Below are positions 1 through 7,157 of a stretch of 8,946 nt of DNA, piece after piece. Position 1 is the stretch's first letter. Each line of letters opens with the position of its first letter. Both the position numbers and the translations under genes were made by a program. Under the pieces are notes generated by a model. That model ran no database searches, was not told the origin of the DNA, and was given only the letters and a program-made list of their open reading frames with translations. Source of the DNA: Actinomycetes bacterium (GTDB taxonomy: Bacteria > Actinomycetota > Coriobacteriia > Coriobacteriales > Coriobacteriaceae); NCBI GenBank assembly GCA_023441725.1, contig JAEZNV010000097.1:1-8946 (forward strand), read 5' to 3'.

Positions 1-1033
<1,033 letters not shown>

Positions 1034-1055
1034 GATTGTCCTTTCAAAAACGTGT

Positions 1056-1082
1056 CCCGGCGACCGTTACCATTCCGCCGAG
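1056..1082 (-). other. Hairpin in the metK 5' leader
   Basis: On the metK sense strand CTCGGCG (1082-1076) can pair with CGCCGGG (1062-1056). This gives a 7-bp stem with one U-G wobble around a 13-nt loop, 22 nt before the metK start codon. It lacks a T-run, so it is not an obvious terminator. A role in metK control is possible, but I recognise no known SAM riboswitch class in it, and the leader is too short for a SAM-I type aptamer. Confidence 0.35.
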
Positions 1083-1100
1083 CTCTATATGCAAGCGCAC

Positions 1101-1129
1101 ATCATATCGCGTAAATCCAACATTCACAC
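1101..1129 (-). promoter_or_regulatory. Possible metK promoter
   Basis: On the minus strand TATGAT (1106-1101) resembles a -10 box. The hexamer 17 nt upstream (1129-1124, GTGTGA) matches a -35 box poorly. The predicted leader would be about 60 nt. The site lies between metK and the left edge of the long inverted repeat. The call rests on the -10 match only. Confidence 0.3.
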
Positions 1130-1138
1130 CCTTTCCGC

Positions 1139-1219
1139 ACCTACTCATTGGGGACAGACTTAAATGACCAGCCAGGTGCTCATTGGGTAGTCATTTAAGT
1201 CTGTCCCCAATGAGTAGGT
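1139..1219. repeat. Perfect long inverted repeat (30-bp arms), REP/MITE-like
   Basis: Positions 1139-1168 and 1190-1219 are exact reverse complements (30 of 30) around a 21-nt loop (1169-1189). Each arm read inward contains CTCATTGGGGACAGACTT and ends in AAATGAC. The loop itself repeats the word CTCATTGGG. The size, the perfect arms and the GGGGACAGAC word recall palindromic REP-type elements mobilised by IS200-like (RAYT, Y1) transposases; that link is inference. No transposase is encoded nearby. The element separates the metK and gltX promoters and could act on either as a cruciform, a protein site or a terminator for stray transcription. It contains no convincing reading frame. Confidence 0.85.
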
Positions 1220-1228
1220 CGGTGCCCT

Positions 1229-1259
1229 TTGTGCGGAGGTCGCTTTGTTGCTTTATACT
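1229..1259 (+). promoter_or_regulatory. Likely gltX promoter
   Basis: TATACT at 1254-1259 is a good -10 box (5 of 6 to TATAAT), 40 nt before the gltX start. The best -35 candidate is TTGTGC at 1229-1234 with a long 19-nt spacer, so the -35 assignment is weak. The promoter lies just outside the inverted repeat ending at 1219. The predicted leader is about 35 nt with no room for a T-box or other large leader structure. Confidence 0.45.
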
Positions 1260-1287
1260 GATGCGGTTAGACATCCATCCTGCAATC

Positions 1288-1293
1288 GAGGAG
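1288..1293 (+). promoter_or_regulatory. Ribosome binding site fixing the gltX start
   Basis: GAGGAG lies six bases before ATG 1300. It decides against an upstream TTG at 1183, which would begin inside the inverted repeat and add 39 residues without family similarity. Confidence 0.8.
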
Positions 1294-1299
1294 ATTTCC

Positions 1300-2775
1300 A
1301 TGGCATCAGACGTTCGCGTCCGCTTTGCACCCTCACCCACGGGCAAGCTGCACATCGGCGGCGCCCGCACCGCTATCTATAACTGGGCTTTTGCCCGCGC
1401 AAACGGCGGCACGTTCATCCTGCGCATCGACGACACCGACCCCACCCGTTCCACCGACGAGAACACGCAGATCATCCTGCGCGCCATGCGTTGGCTGGGC
1501 CTGGATTGGGACGAGGGTCCCGAGGTGGGCGGCGACTTTGGCCCCTACGAACAGACCGAGCGTCTGGACCTGTACAAGCAGGCCGCCCAGAAGCTCTGGG
1601 ACGAGGGCAAGGCCTATCCCTGCTTCTGCACCAAGGAGCAGCTCGACGCCGATCGCAAGGCCGCCCAGGAGCGCAAGGACCCCTTCCAGGGCTATCAGCG
1701 CCGCTGCCGCGATCTTGATCCCGAGGAGGCACGCCGCCGCATCGAGGCCGGCGAGTCCTACGTCCTGCGCATCAAGGTGCCCGAGGACCGCGGCGACGTC
1801 GTCATCCACGACGCCGTCCACGGCGAGGTGACCTTCGATGCCAAGGAGCTCGACGACTTCGTCATCTTCCGCTCCGACGGCACGCCCACGTATAACTTCG
1901 CGACCGTCGTCGACGACGCCATGATGAAGATCACCCACGTCATCCGCGGCGACGACCACCTGTCCAACACCCCGCGTCAGGTCATGGTCTACGAGGCCCT
2001 CGGCGCGCCCGTGCCTACGTTCGCCCACATCTCCATGATTCTGGGTGCCGACGGCAAAAAGCTCTCCAAGCGCCACGGCGCCACCTCGGTGGAGGAGTAC
2101 CGCGACGCCGGTTACCTGTCCGACGCCTTCGTCAACTATCTGGCGCTGCTCGGCTGGTCGCTCGACGGTGAGACCACGATCATCCCGCGCGATGTCCTGG
2201 CCAGCAAGTTCTCGCTCGACCGCATCTCCAAGAACCCGGCGACCTTCGACCCCAAGAAGCTCGACTGGGTTAATGCTGAGTACATCAACGGCATGTCCGA
2301 TGCTCAGTTTGCCGACGAGATTATGGTTCCCGAGCTGCACGAGGCGGGTCTCATCGAGGGTAATGTCGAGTACGGCGAGGATTGGATCGATGCGCTTGCC
2401 GCCATCGTCAAGCCTCGCACCAAGATGCCGGCCGATGCCGTGACCGTCGCCGCTCCCATCTTTGCTACGGCCGAGAAGCTCGAGTATGACGAGAAGTCTG
2501 TCAACAAGGGCCTGGCCAAGGAAGGCATGGGCGCCATTCTGGATGCCGCCAAGGCCGCGCTCGAGGGCGTGGACGAGTGGACGGCTGCCTATATCGACTC
2601 CGCGCTTGAGCCGCTGCCCGAGCAGATGGACCTCAAGAAGCGCGTGGTGTTCCAGGCCGTGCGCGTCGCCGTCTGCGGCAACATTGTGAGCCCCCCGCTG
2701 GGCGAGACCATGGCGCTCGTCGGCCGCGACGACTGCCTGGCGCGCATCGACCGCGCCCGCACGATGGCGCTGTAA
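1300..2775 (+). CDS. gltX: Glutamyl-tRNA synthetase (GltX)
   Basis: This class I aminoacyl-tRNA synthetase charges tRNA with glutamate in the cytoplasm. The protein has 491 residues, normal for bacterial GluRS. It begins with RVRFAPSPTGKLHIGGARTA, with the HIGH-type motif HIGG at residues 18-21. The KMSKS-type loop is KLSKR at 254-258, the form usual in GluRS. A CxC pair (C108, C110) and a later C136 in YQRRCRD match the position of the zinc cluster in E. coli-type enzymes; the fourth ligand is not certain. The catalytic half is followed by a helical anticodon-binding region ending in a typical SPPLGETMALVGRDDCLARI stretch. Whether it is discriminating, or also charges tRNA-Gln for GatCAB conversion, cannot be told here. 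It is a single-gene transcript by layout: own promoter upstream, terminator 24 nt downstream. Confidence 0.97.
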   Translation: MASDVRVRFAPSPTGKLHIGGARTAIYNWAFARANGGTFILRIDDTDPTRSTDENTQIILRAMRWLGLDWDEGPEVGGDFGPYEQTERLDLYKQAAQKLWDEGKAYPCFCTKEQLDADRKAAQERKDPFQGYQRRCRDLDPEEARRRIEAGESYVLRIKVPEDRGDVVIHDAVHGEVTFDAKELDDFVIFRSDGTPTYNFATVVDDAMMKITHVIRGDDHLSNTPRQVMVYEALGAPVPTFAHISMILGADGKKLSKRHGATSVEEYRDAGYLSDAFVNYLALLGWSLDGETTIIPRDVLASKFSLDRISKNPATFDPKKLDWVNAEYINGMSDAQFADEIMVPELHEAGLIEGNVEYGEDWIDALAAIVKPRTKMPADAVTVAAPIFATAEKLEYDEKSVNKGLAKEGMGAILDAAKAALEGVDEWTAAYIDSALEPLPEQMDLKKRVVFQAVRVAVCGNIVSPPLGETMALVGRDDCLARIDRARTMAL

Positions 2776-2798
2776 CAGTCGCGTAAACGCATGTATCT

Positions 2799-2831
2799 GA
2801 GCCCCGCTCACCACGAGTGGGGCTCTTGTTT
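2799..2831 (+). terminator. Rho-independent terminator after gltX
   Basis: GAGCCCCGCTC (2799-2809) pairs with GAGTGGGGCTC (2815-2825), an 11-bp stem with one G-U pair and the loop ACCAC, followed by TTGTTT. It begins 24 nt after the gltX stop and ends 33 nt before priA. priA therefore needs either read-through or its own promoter; none is obvious in the short remaining gap. Confidence 0.88.
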
Positions 2832-2848
2832 CTGTAGACGTATGGGAT

Positions 2849-2856
2849 AGGAGGTG
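2849..2856 (+). promoter_or_regulatory. Strong ribosome binding site of priA
   Basis: AGGAGGTG is a near-complete match to the anti-Shine-Dalgarno sequence, eight bases before ATG 2865. It fixes the PriA N-terminus and so places the QLSLF motif at residues 4-8 of the mature reading frame. Confidence 0.88.
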
Positions 2857-2864
2857 CTGGGGCC

Positions 2865-5318
2865 ATGGCCGAGCAACTTTCGCTGTTTGGTTCGCCAGAA
2901 CCTAAGGTAGCTCCGAAGTCTGCGGCCCCTGCCGCCGCCCCGGCGCAGCCCGAGCCCGCGCCCGAATCCATCGCCGCCTATGCTAGCGTGGTCCTCGACA
3001 TCCCGACCCGCGCGCTGTCCGAGCCGTTTGCCTACGGCATTCCGTCGTTACTCGCCAACGATGTCCAGATCGGCTCCACCGTTCTAGTTCATTTTGGCAA
3101 CCGTGCGGCCGCGGGCTACATCGTCGATATCGTGCCCGAGCTGGCCGACCTGCAAGGCAACGACGCTCTCGATCCCGCGCGCATCAAGCCTATCGAGGCT
3201 ATCCTCAGCAAGCCGCTCTTTACCGCCGAGGCTGCCCGTATCGCACGCTGGATGAGCCGCGAGTACGTCGCAACGCTTTCCGAGTGCCTGCGCCTTTTCT
3301 TGCCCCCGGGTGGAAGCCCGCGCGTGGTCAAGGGCGAGGACGGCGTGTGGACCGTTGAGCGCCCCGCCGTTAAACCCATCCAAAACCGCTGGGTCATGCT
3401 CACGCCCGAGGGTTTTGACTACACGCCGCCCAAGACCGCGGTCCGTCAGCGTCAGCTCATCGAGGCACTCCAATGTGGCCCGGTCACGACGCGCGACCTC
3501 AACCTGCTCTACAACAGTATGTCGGCGACCATTAAGGCGCTCGAAAAACGCGGCGTCGTGGTGGTGGAGGAGCGCCGCGCCTGGCGTGGCTGCAGCGAGC
3601 AGACCACGCTGTCCTCGGCGAGCGGCAAGGCCCCGGTGGCTCTCACCAACGGCCAGCGGCAGGCACTCGCGCAGATTGAGCGCGCACGCCTGGACGCTCA
3701 CGGTGATGTGGTCCTTGTCGACGGCGTCACCGGTTCCGGCAAAACCGAGGTCTACCTTTCGGCGATTGAGCGCGTGCTGGCGGCCGGCCGCTCTGCTTGC
3801 GTGCTTGTGCCCGAGATCTCGCTGACGGCTCAGACCGTCGGCCGCTTCCGCTCGCGCTTTGGCGAGACGGTCGCTGTGTTCCATTCGCGCCTTTCGGCCG
3901 GTGAGCGCCTGGACCAGTGGGATATGGTCGCCAGCGGTGCTGCGCGCGTGGTCGTGGGCGCCCGCTCGGCGCTCTTTTGCCCGCTCAGCGATCTTGGTCT
4001 CATCATCATCGACGAGGAGCACGAGACCAGCTATAAGCAGGGTTCCAGCCCGCGCTACCATGCGCGCGAGGTGGCGGCCGAGATGGCGCGGCGCTATCGG
4101 TGCCCGCTCGTACTGGGCTCCGCCACGCCCTCGGCCGAGGCCCTCGACCGCTGCCGCCGCGGCACGTACGGCGGCGCTACCTGGACGCGCGTCGAGATGC
4201 CCGAGCGCCCGGGACACGCCGTGCTGCCTACGGTTCGCATTGCCGACTTGCGCCGCGAGTTCGCACGCGGCAGTCGCTCCATGTTCTCTAAACCGCTGAT
4301 GGAAGGTCTGGAGCGCGTAGTCGAGCGCCGCGAAAAGGCTGTGTTGCTGCACAACCGTCGCGGCTTTGCACCCTTCCTGATGTGCCGCGAGTGCGGCTGC
4401 GTGCCCACCTGCAACCACTGCTCCACTGCGCTCACGTACCACGAGCGCACGCACACGCTGCAGTGCCACACCTGCGGATCGTCCTGGCGCGTGCAGCCGT
4501 ATCCCGCGCCCACGAGTCGCTGTCCCAAGTGTGGCAGCCGCTACCTGGCAAAAATGGGCCTGGGTACGCAGCAGATCGAGGACGCACTGCACCAGATGCT
4601 GCCCGACGACGTCGCCATCATTCGCATGGACGCCGATTCCACGCGCGGCAAGGGCGCGCACAAAAAGCTGCTCGAGCAGTTCGATGCCGCCGATTGCGCG
4701 GTGCTGCTGGGCACCCAGATGATTGCCAAGGGCCTCGACTTTCCCGAGGTCACGCTCGTGGGCGTGGTCAATGCCGACTTTGCGCTCAAGCTGCCCGATT
4801 TTAGAGCAGGGGAGCGCGCCTACGATCTGCTGGAGCAGGTCGCCGGCCGCGCAGGTCGCGGGGACCGCCCCGGTGAGGTCATCATCCAGACCTACCTGCC
4901 CGAAGATCCGGTCATTCGCGCCGTCGCCGAGCACGACCGTTCGATCTTTACCGACTACGACCTGGACCAGCGCCGCGACGCCCTGTATCCGCCCTTCGTG
5001 CGCCTGGCCAACATCTTGGTATGGTCGAGGAACGCGGATGACGCGCGGGACTACATCGGTCGCATCGCGAAGTTCCTCAAGCGTCGCTGGCATGCCGCCG
5101 CGCCCGACTTTTTGCGGCAGGGGAGTGCCGTGCCCCAGGTGCTTGGTCCGGCTTCGTGTGTAATCGAGAGAGCCAAGGACCGTTACCGCTTCCATCTGCT
5201 TGTGAAGTCGCCGGTAGGGTACCATGTCTCTGATGCTATCGACGCCTGCCTCAAAGAGGTGGGCTCCGTGCGCGGCGTGAGCGTGAGCGTTGACGTCGAC
5301 GCTTATGATTTGATGTAA
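2865..5318 (+). CDS. priA: Primosomal replication-restart helicase PriA
   Basis: PriA recognises stalled or collapsed forks and starts reassembly of the replisome. The protein has 817 residues. Residues 1-39 are an extension with QLSLF at 4-8 followed by a Pro/Ala-rich linker. The 3'-end DNA-binding domain starts near 40 (SVVLDIPTRALSEPFAYGIP). A winged-helix region lies around 180-240. The helicase has Walker A GVTGSGKT (287-294), DEEH (383-386), SATPS, motif V GTQMIAKGLDFPEV (from 616) and motif VI QVAGRAGRG (658-666). The zinc domain inserted in the helicase keeps all eight cysteines: 507, 510, 516, 519, 534, 537, 553 and 556. ATPase and zinc motifs are all intact, unlike mycobacterial PriA, which is reported to lack helicase motifs. 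def follows 18 nt after the stop, suggesting co-transcription. QLSLF matches the sliding-clamp-binding consensus (see findings). Confidence 0.97.
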   Translation: MAEQLSLFGSPEPKVAPKSAAPAAAPAQPEPAPESIAAYASVVLDIPTRALSEPFAYGIPSLLANDVQIGSTVLVHFGNRAAAGYIVDIVPELADLQGNDALDPARIKPIEAILSKPLFTAEAARIARWMSREYVATLSECLRLFLPPGGSPRVVKGEDGVWTVERPAVKPIQNRWVMLTPEGFDYTPPKTAVRQRQLIEALQCGPVTTRDLNLLYNSMSATIKALEKRGVVVVEERRAWRGCSEQTTLSSASGKAPVALTNGQRQALAQIERARLDAHGDVVLVDGVTGSGKTEVYLSAIERVLAAGRSACVLVPEISLTAQTVGRFRSRFGETVAVFHSRLSAGERLDQWDMVASGAARVVVGARSALFCPLSDLGLIIIDEEHETSYKQGSSPRYHAREVAAEMARRYRCPLVLGSATPSAEALDRCRRGTYGGATWTRVEMPERPGHAVLPTVRIADLRREFARGSRSMFSKPLMEGLERVVERREKAVLLHNRRGFAPFLMCRECGCVPTCNHCSTALTYHERTHTLQCHTCGSSWRVQPYPAPTSRCPKCGSRYLAKMGLGTQQIEDALHQMLPDDVAIIRMDADSTRGKGAHKKLLEQFDAADCAVLLGTQMIAKGLDFPEVTLVGVVNADFALKLPDFRAGERAYDLLEQVAGRAGRGDRPGEVIIQTYLPEDPVIRAVAEHDRSIFTDYDLDQRRDALYPPFVRLANILVWSRNADDARDYIGRIAKFLKRRWHAAAPDFLRQGSAVPQVLGPASCVIERAKDRYRFHLLVKSPVGYHVSDAIDACLKEVGSVRGVSVSVDVDAYDLM

Positions 5319-5336
5319 CAACCCGAAAGGATGGCC

Positions 5337-5873
5337 ATGGAAGCCAACGGAATCGTACTGTCGCCCGACCCTCGTCTGCGCCAGGAGTGCGCCGTCATCG
5401 AGGAGATCACCCCGGCGATCGAGGCGCTTGCCGAGAAGATGAAGAAGATGATGTTCGAGAACGGCGGTTGCGGCCTGGCTGCCCCGCAGATCGGTGAGCT
5501 CATTCAGCTCGTCACCATCGACTGCGATTACAGCGACAAGAATGACTATGACCCGTACGTGCTCATCAACCCTGTCATTGTCGAGCAGAGCGACCATCTG
5601 GTGCCGTTTAGCGAGGGCTGCCTTTCCATCCCCGGCATTAGCTGCGAGATCGAGCGTCCCGATCACGTTGTCGTCGAGGCGTATGACCTGGATGCCAACC
5701 TGATTCGCTATGAGGCCACAGGCGACCTGTTCTGCGTGTGCCTGCAGCACGAGATCGATCACCTGCACGGCAATACCATGTTCGAGCGACTCAAGCCGAT
5801 GCAGAGGCTCAAGGCCGTCAAGGAGTACCAGGACGCCCTGGCCCGCGGCGCTCGACCGGGCGAGACGGAGTAG
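5337..5873 (+). CDS. def: Peptide deformylase (Def)
   Basis: This metalloenzyme removes the formyl group from the N-terminal methionine of nascent proteins at the ribosome. All three family motifs are present: GCGLAAPQ (residues 44-51, GxGxAAPQ), EGCLS (93-97, with metal-ligand C95) and QHEIDH (HExxH, H138, E139, H142). The length of 178 residues is usual. Two in-frame ATGs are available. The first, at 5331, directly abuts the ribosome binding site AAAGG (5326-5330), leaving no spacing. The second, at 5337, has six bases of spacing and is preferred; the alternative adds only Met-Ala. It lies 18 nt after priA, so it probably shares its transcript. Its partner fmt is downstream, but separated by 363 nt with a long inverted repeat and a terminator. 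Confidence 0.95.
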   Translation: MEANGIVLSPDPRLRQECAVIEEITPAIEALAEKMKKMMFENGGCGLAAPQIGELIQLVTIDCDYSDKNDYDPYVLINPVIVEQSDHLVPFSEGCLSIPGISCEIERPDHVVVEAYDLDANLIRYEATGDLFCVCLQHEIDHLHGNTMFERLKPMQRLKAVKEYQDALARGARPGETE

Positions 5874-5881
5874 ATCCCACC

Positions 5882-6019
5882 GTCCCCTTCCGCCGCAGGG
5901 CTTAGGTTATTGCTCCATGCTCAAACAGTCCTGCTCGCACGAAGAGCACATTAAGTGCTCTTCGGCTCGTGCGGAACTGCGCGTGGAGCAATAACCTAAG
6001 CCCTGCGGCGGAAGGGGAC
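5882..6019. repeat. Perfect 36-bp-arm inverted repeat with nested hairpin
   Basis: Positions 5882-5917 and 5984-6019 are exact reverse complements (36 of 36). The outer end reads GTCCCCTTCCGCCGCAGGG and the right end closes with GGGGAC. The 66-nt centre contains a second perfect hairpin: CGAAGAGCAC (5940-5949) with GTGCTCTTCG (5955-5964) around ATTAA. Outside it further short pairings exist (CGCAC 5936-5940 could instead pair with GTGCG 5969-5973). The element starts eight bases after the def stop codon. As RNA it would fold into one very long stem with an apical hairpin; as DNA it looks like a non-autonomous mobile element. It carries no transposase. The right arm is followed at once by TGCGTTTTCGTG. 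Confidence 0.88.
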
Positions 6020-6021
6020 TG

Positions 6022-6031
6022 CGTTTTCGTG
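6022..6031 (+). repeat. Decamer CGTTTTCGTG beside the second inverted repeat
   Basis: This 10-mer lies two bases outside the right arm of the 5882-6019 element. The identical 10-mer occurs at 8729-8738, starting on the last base of the perfect right arm of the third inverted repeat. It may be a shared element end or insertion context; two copies in one window do not prove it. Confidence 0.5.
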
Positions 6032-6093
6032 CTCCTTTTCGCCCGGGTGCCGTCGGGCCAGGGAGGGGCGTCTTCGCTGATAGGTGCTTTACT

Positions 6094-6130
6094 GAAAGAG
6101 CTGCTTTTATTGCGGCTCTTTCTTTGGTTT
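6094..6130 (+). terminator. Rho-independent terminator between def and fmt
   Basis: GAAAGAGCTGC (6094-6104) pairs with GCGGCTCTTTC (6112-6122), 11 bp with one U-G pair and the loop TTTTATT, followed by TTTGGTTTT. It probably ends the priA-def transcript and separates it from fmt-rsmB. Confidence 0.82.
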
Positions 6131-6134
6131 TGGG

Positions 6135-6140
6135 TATATT
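6135..6140 (+). promoter_or_regulatory. Possible fmt -10 box
   Basis: TATATT (5 of 6 to TATAAT) just after the terminator is the best promoter-like hexamer before fmt. No good -35 box stands at normal spacing; the nearest, TTGCGG at 6110-6115, has a 19-nt spacer and overlaps the terminator stem. The leader would be about 90 nt. Confidence 0.25.
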
Positions 6141-6236
6141 TGTTCTTGTTGAATTGTTATTGCGGATGGGCTGGGTACTTGGCTTTCCGCTGTTATTTTT
6201 AGCCGTCTCGGCTTTGGTTGAGGGGAGACGTTCTTT

Positions 6237-7157
6237 ATGCGTATTGTGTTTATGGGTACGCCTGATTTTGCTGTGCCTTCGCTGACTTCACTTGTTGAGG
6301 CTGGGAACGAGATTGCGCTTGTTGTTACTCGTCCCGATGCTGTTCGTGGGCGTGGTAAGAAGCTTGAGCCGTCTCCTGTTAAGGCCAAGGCGCTTGAGCT
6401 GGGGTTGCCGGTCGTTGAGGCCAATCGTATGACGCCGGAGGTTGTTGAGGCGCTCCAAGCTGCGCAGGCTGATATTTTCTGTGTGGCTGCCTATGGCTGC
6501 ATTTTGCCTGATGAGGTGCTGCATGTGGCGCCGCTTGGTATTGTGAATGTTCATGCTTCGCTGCTGCCTCGTTGGCGTGGCGCTGCTCCCATTCAGCGTG
6601 CCATTCTTGCTGGTGACGAGGTTGCCGGTGTTTCCATTATGCGCATTGGGCATGGCGTGGATACGGGCGCTTATTGCGCGCAGGCCTCGACGTCGGTTTC
6701 CGGTAAGCATGCCGAGGCACTGACCATGGAGCTTGCTGACCTGGGCGGTAAGTTGCTTGCCGATACGCTTCCTTCGCTTTCCGATGGTACCGCTGTGTGG
6801 ACTGAACAGGATGAGTCGCTTGTTACCCATGCCGCCAAGATTTTTAAGCAGGAGATGCGTCTGGATCCTCAGATGGCGGCACTCGATTGCGTGCGACATG
6901 TGCTGGCTTCGTCCGACACCGCACCCGCCCGTTGCGTGATTGCCGGCAAGACGGTTCGCGTGCTCGATGCCGCGCCGGCTGATGTGTCGCTTGGCGAGGG
7001 CACTGTTGCCGTCAAGGGCAAGCGTGTTTACCTGGGCCTTTCCGATGGCGCGGTTGAACTGCTCGAGGTTAAGCCCGATGGTAAGCGTGCCATGGCTGCT
7101 TCTGCCTGGGCTGCCGGCCTGCAGGGTGTCGACCTTACGTGGGGTGTACTGTCATGA
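6237..7157 (+). CDS. fmt: Methionyl-tRNA formyltransferase (Fmt)
   Basis: Fmt transfers a formyl group from 10-formyltetrahydrofolate to Met-tRNA of the initiator type, making the bacterial start tRNA. The protein has 306 residues, close to the E. coli length. It opens with MRIVFMGTPDFAVPSL, the typical start. The catalytic triad is seen as N104 and H106 in GIVNVHASLLPRWRGAAPIQ and D142 in GHGVDTGAY. A C-terminal tRNA-binding domain follows a linker near residue 200. GAGGGGAG at 6220-6227 is the ribosome binding site, nine bases before ATG. The stop overlaps the rsmB start (ATGA), so the two are translationally coupled. The first part of the gene uses T-ending codons far more than gltX does: 25 of the first 41 codons against 6 of 41. 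Confidence 0.96.
   Translation: MRIVFMGTPDFAVPSLTSLVEAGNEIALVVTRPDAVRGRGKKLEPSPVKAKALELGLPVVEANRMTPEVVEALQAAQADIFCVAAYGCILPDEVLHVAPLGIVNVHASLLPRWRGAAPIQRAILAGDEVAGVSIMRIGHGVDTGAYCAQASTSVSGKHAEALTMELADLGGKLLADTLPSLSDGTAVWTEQDESLVTHAAKIFKQEMRLDPQMAALDCVRHVLASSDTAPARCVIAGKTVRVLDAAPADVSLGEGTVAVKGKRVYLGLSDGAVELLEVKPDGKRAMAASAWAAGLQGVDLTWGVLS

Larger units (their letters stand above)
5874..6236. other. 363-nt gene-free stretch between def and fmt
   Basis: No reading frame here resembles a gene. In order it holds a 138-nt inverted repeat (5882-6019), a short GC-rich piece with a weak 5-bp stem (GCCCG 6041-6045 with CGGGC 6054-6058), a rho-independent terminator (6094-6130), and a T-rich stretch leading to the fmt ribosome binding site. 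From about 6094 the plus strand is strikingly rich in T and poor in A and C, and this composition continues into the start of fmt. Confidence 0.8.

Noticed and set aside
1034..1140. Known SAM riboswitch upstream of metK
   Set aside because: The leader from the likely promoter is only about 60 nt, and I cannot identify the conserved helices of SAM-I, SAM-IV or other classes.
1183..1299. N-terminal extension of GltX from a TTG at 1183
   Set aside because: It would start inside the palindrome and run through the promoter-like TATACT. ATG 1300 has GAGGAG at good spacing and gives the normal N-terminus.
1333..2814. 493-codon minus-strand frame opposite gltX
   Set aside because: It mirrors GluRS and would run through the gltX terminator; no family features.
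5331..5336. Def start at the first ATG
   Set aside because: The ribosome binding site directly touches this ATG, leaving no spacing; the ATG six bases later fits better. The effect is only two residues.
3084..5768. 894-codon open frame on the minus strand opposite priA and def
   Set aside because: It is antisense to two genes with complete family motifs. The composition (many Ala, Gly, His, Asp, Val) is the usual mirror of GC-rich codons, and no domain is recognisable.
5882..6019. CRISPR repeats or tRNA-like structure in the palindrome
   Set aside because: There is no regular repeat-spacer pattern and no cloverleaf or T-loop signature; it is one nested inverted repeat.
5969..6202. 77-codon plus-strand frame in the def-fmt gap
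   Set aside because: It begins in the palindrome, crosses the terminator hairpin, and has no ribosome binding site or recognisable protein features despite a hydrophobic stretch caused by T-rich DNA.
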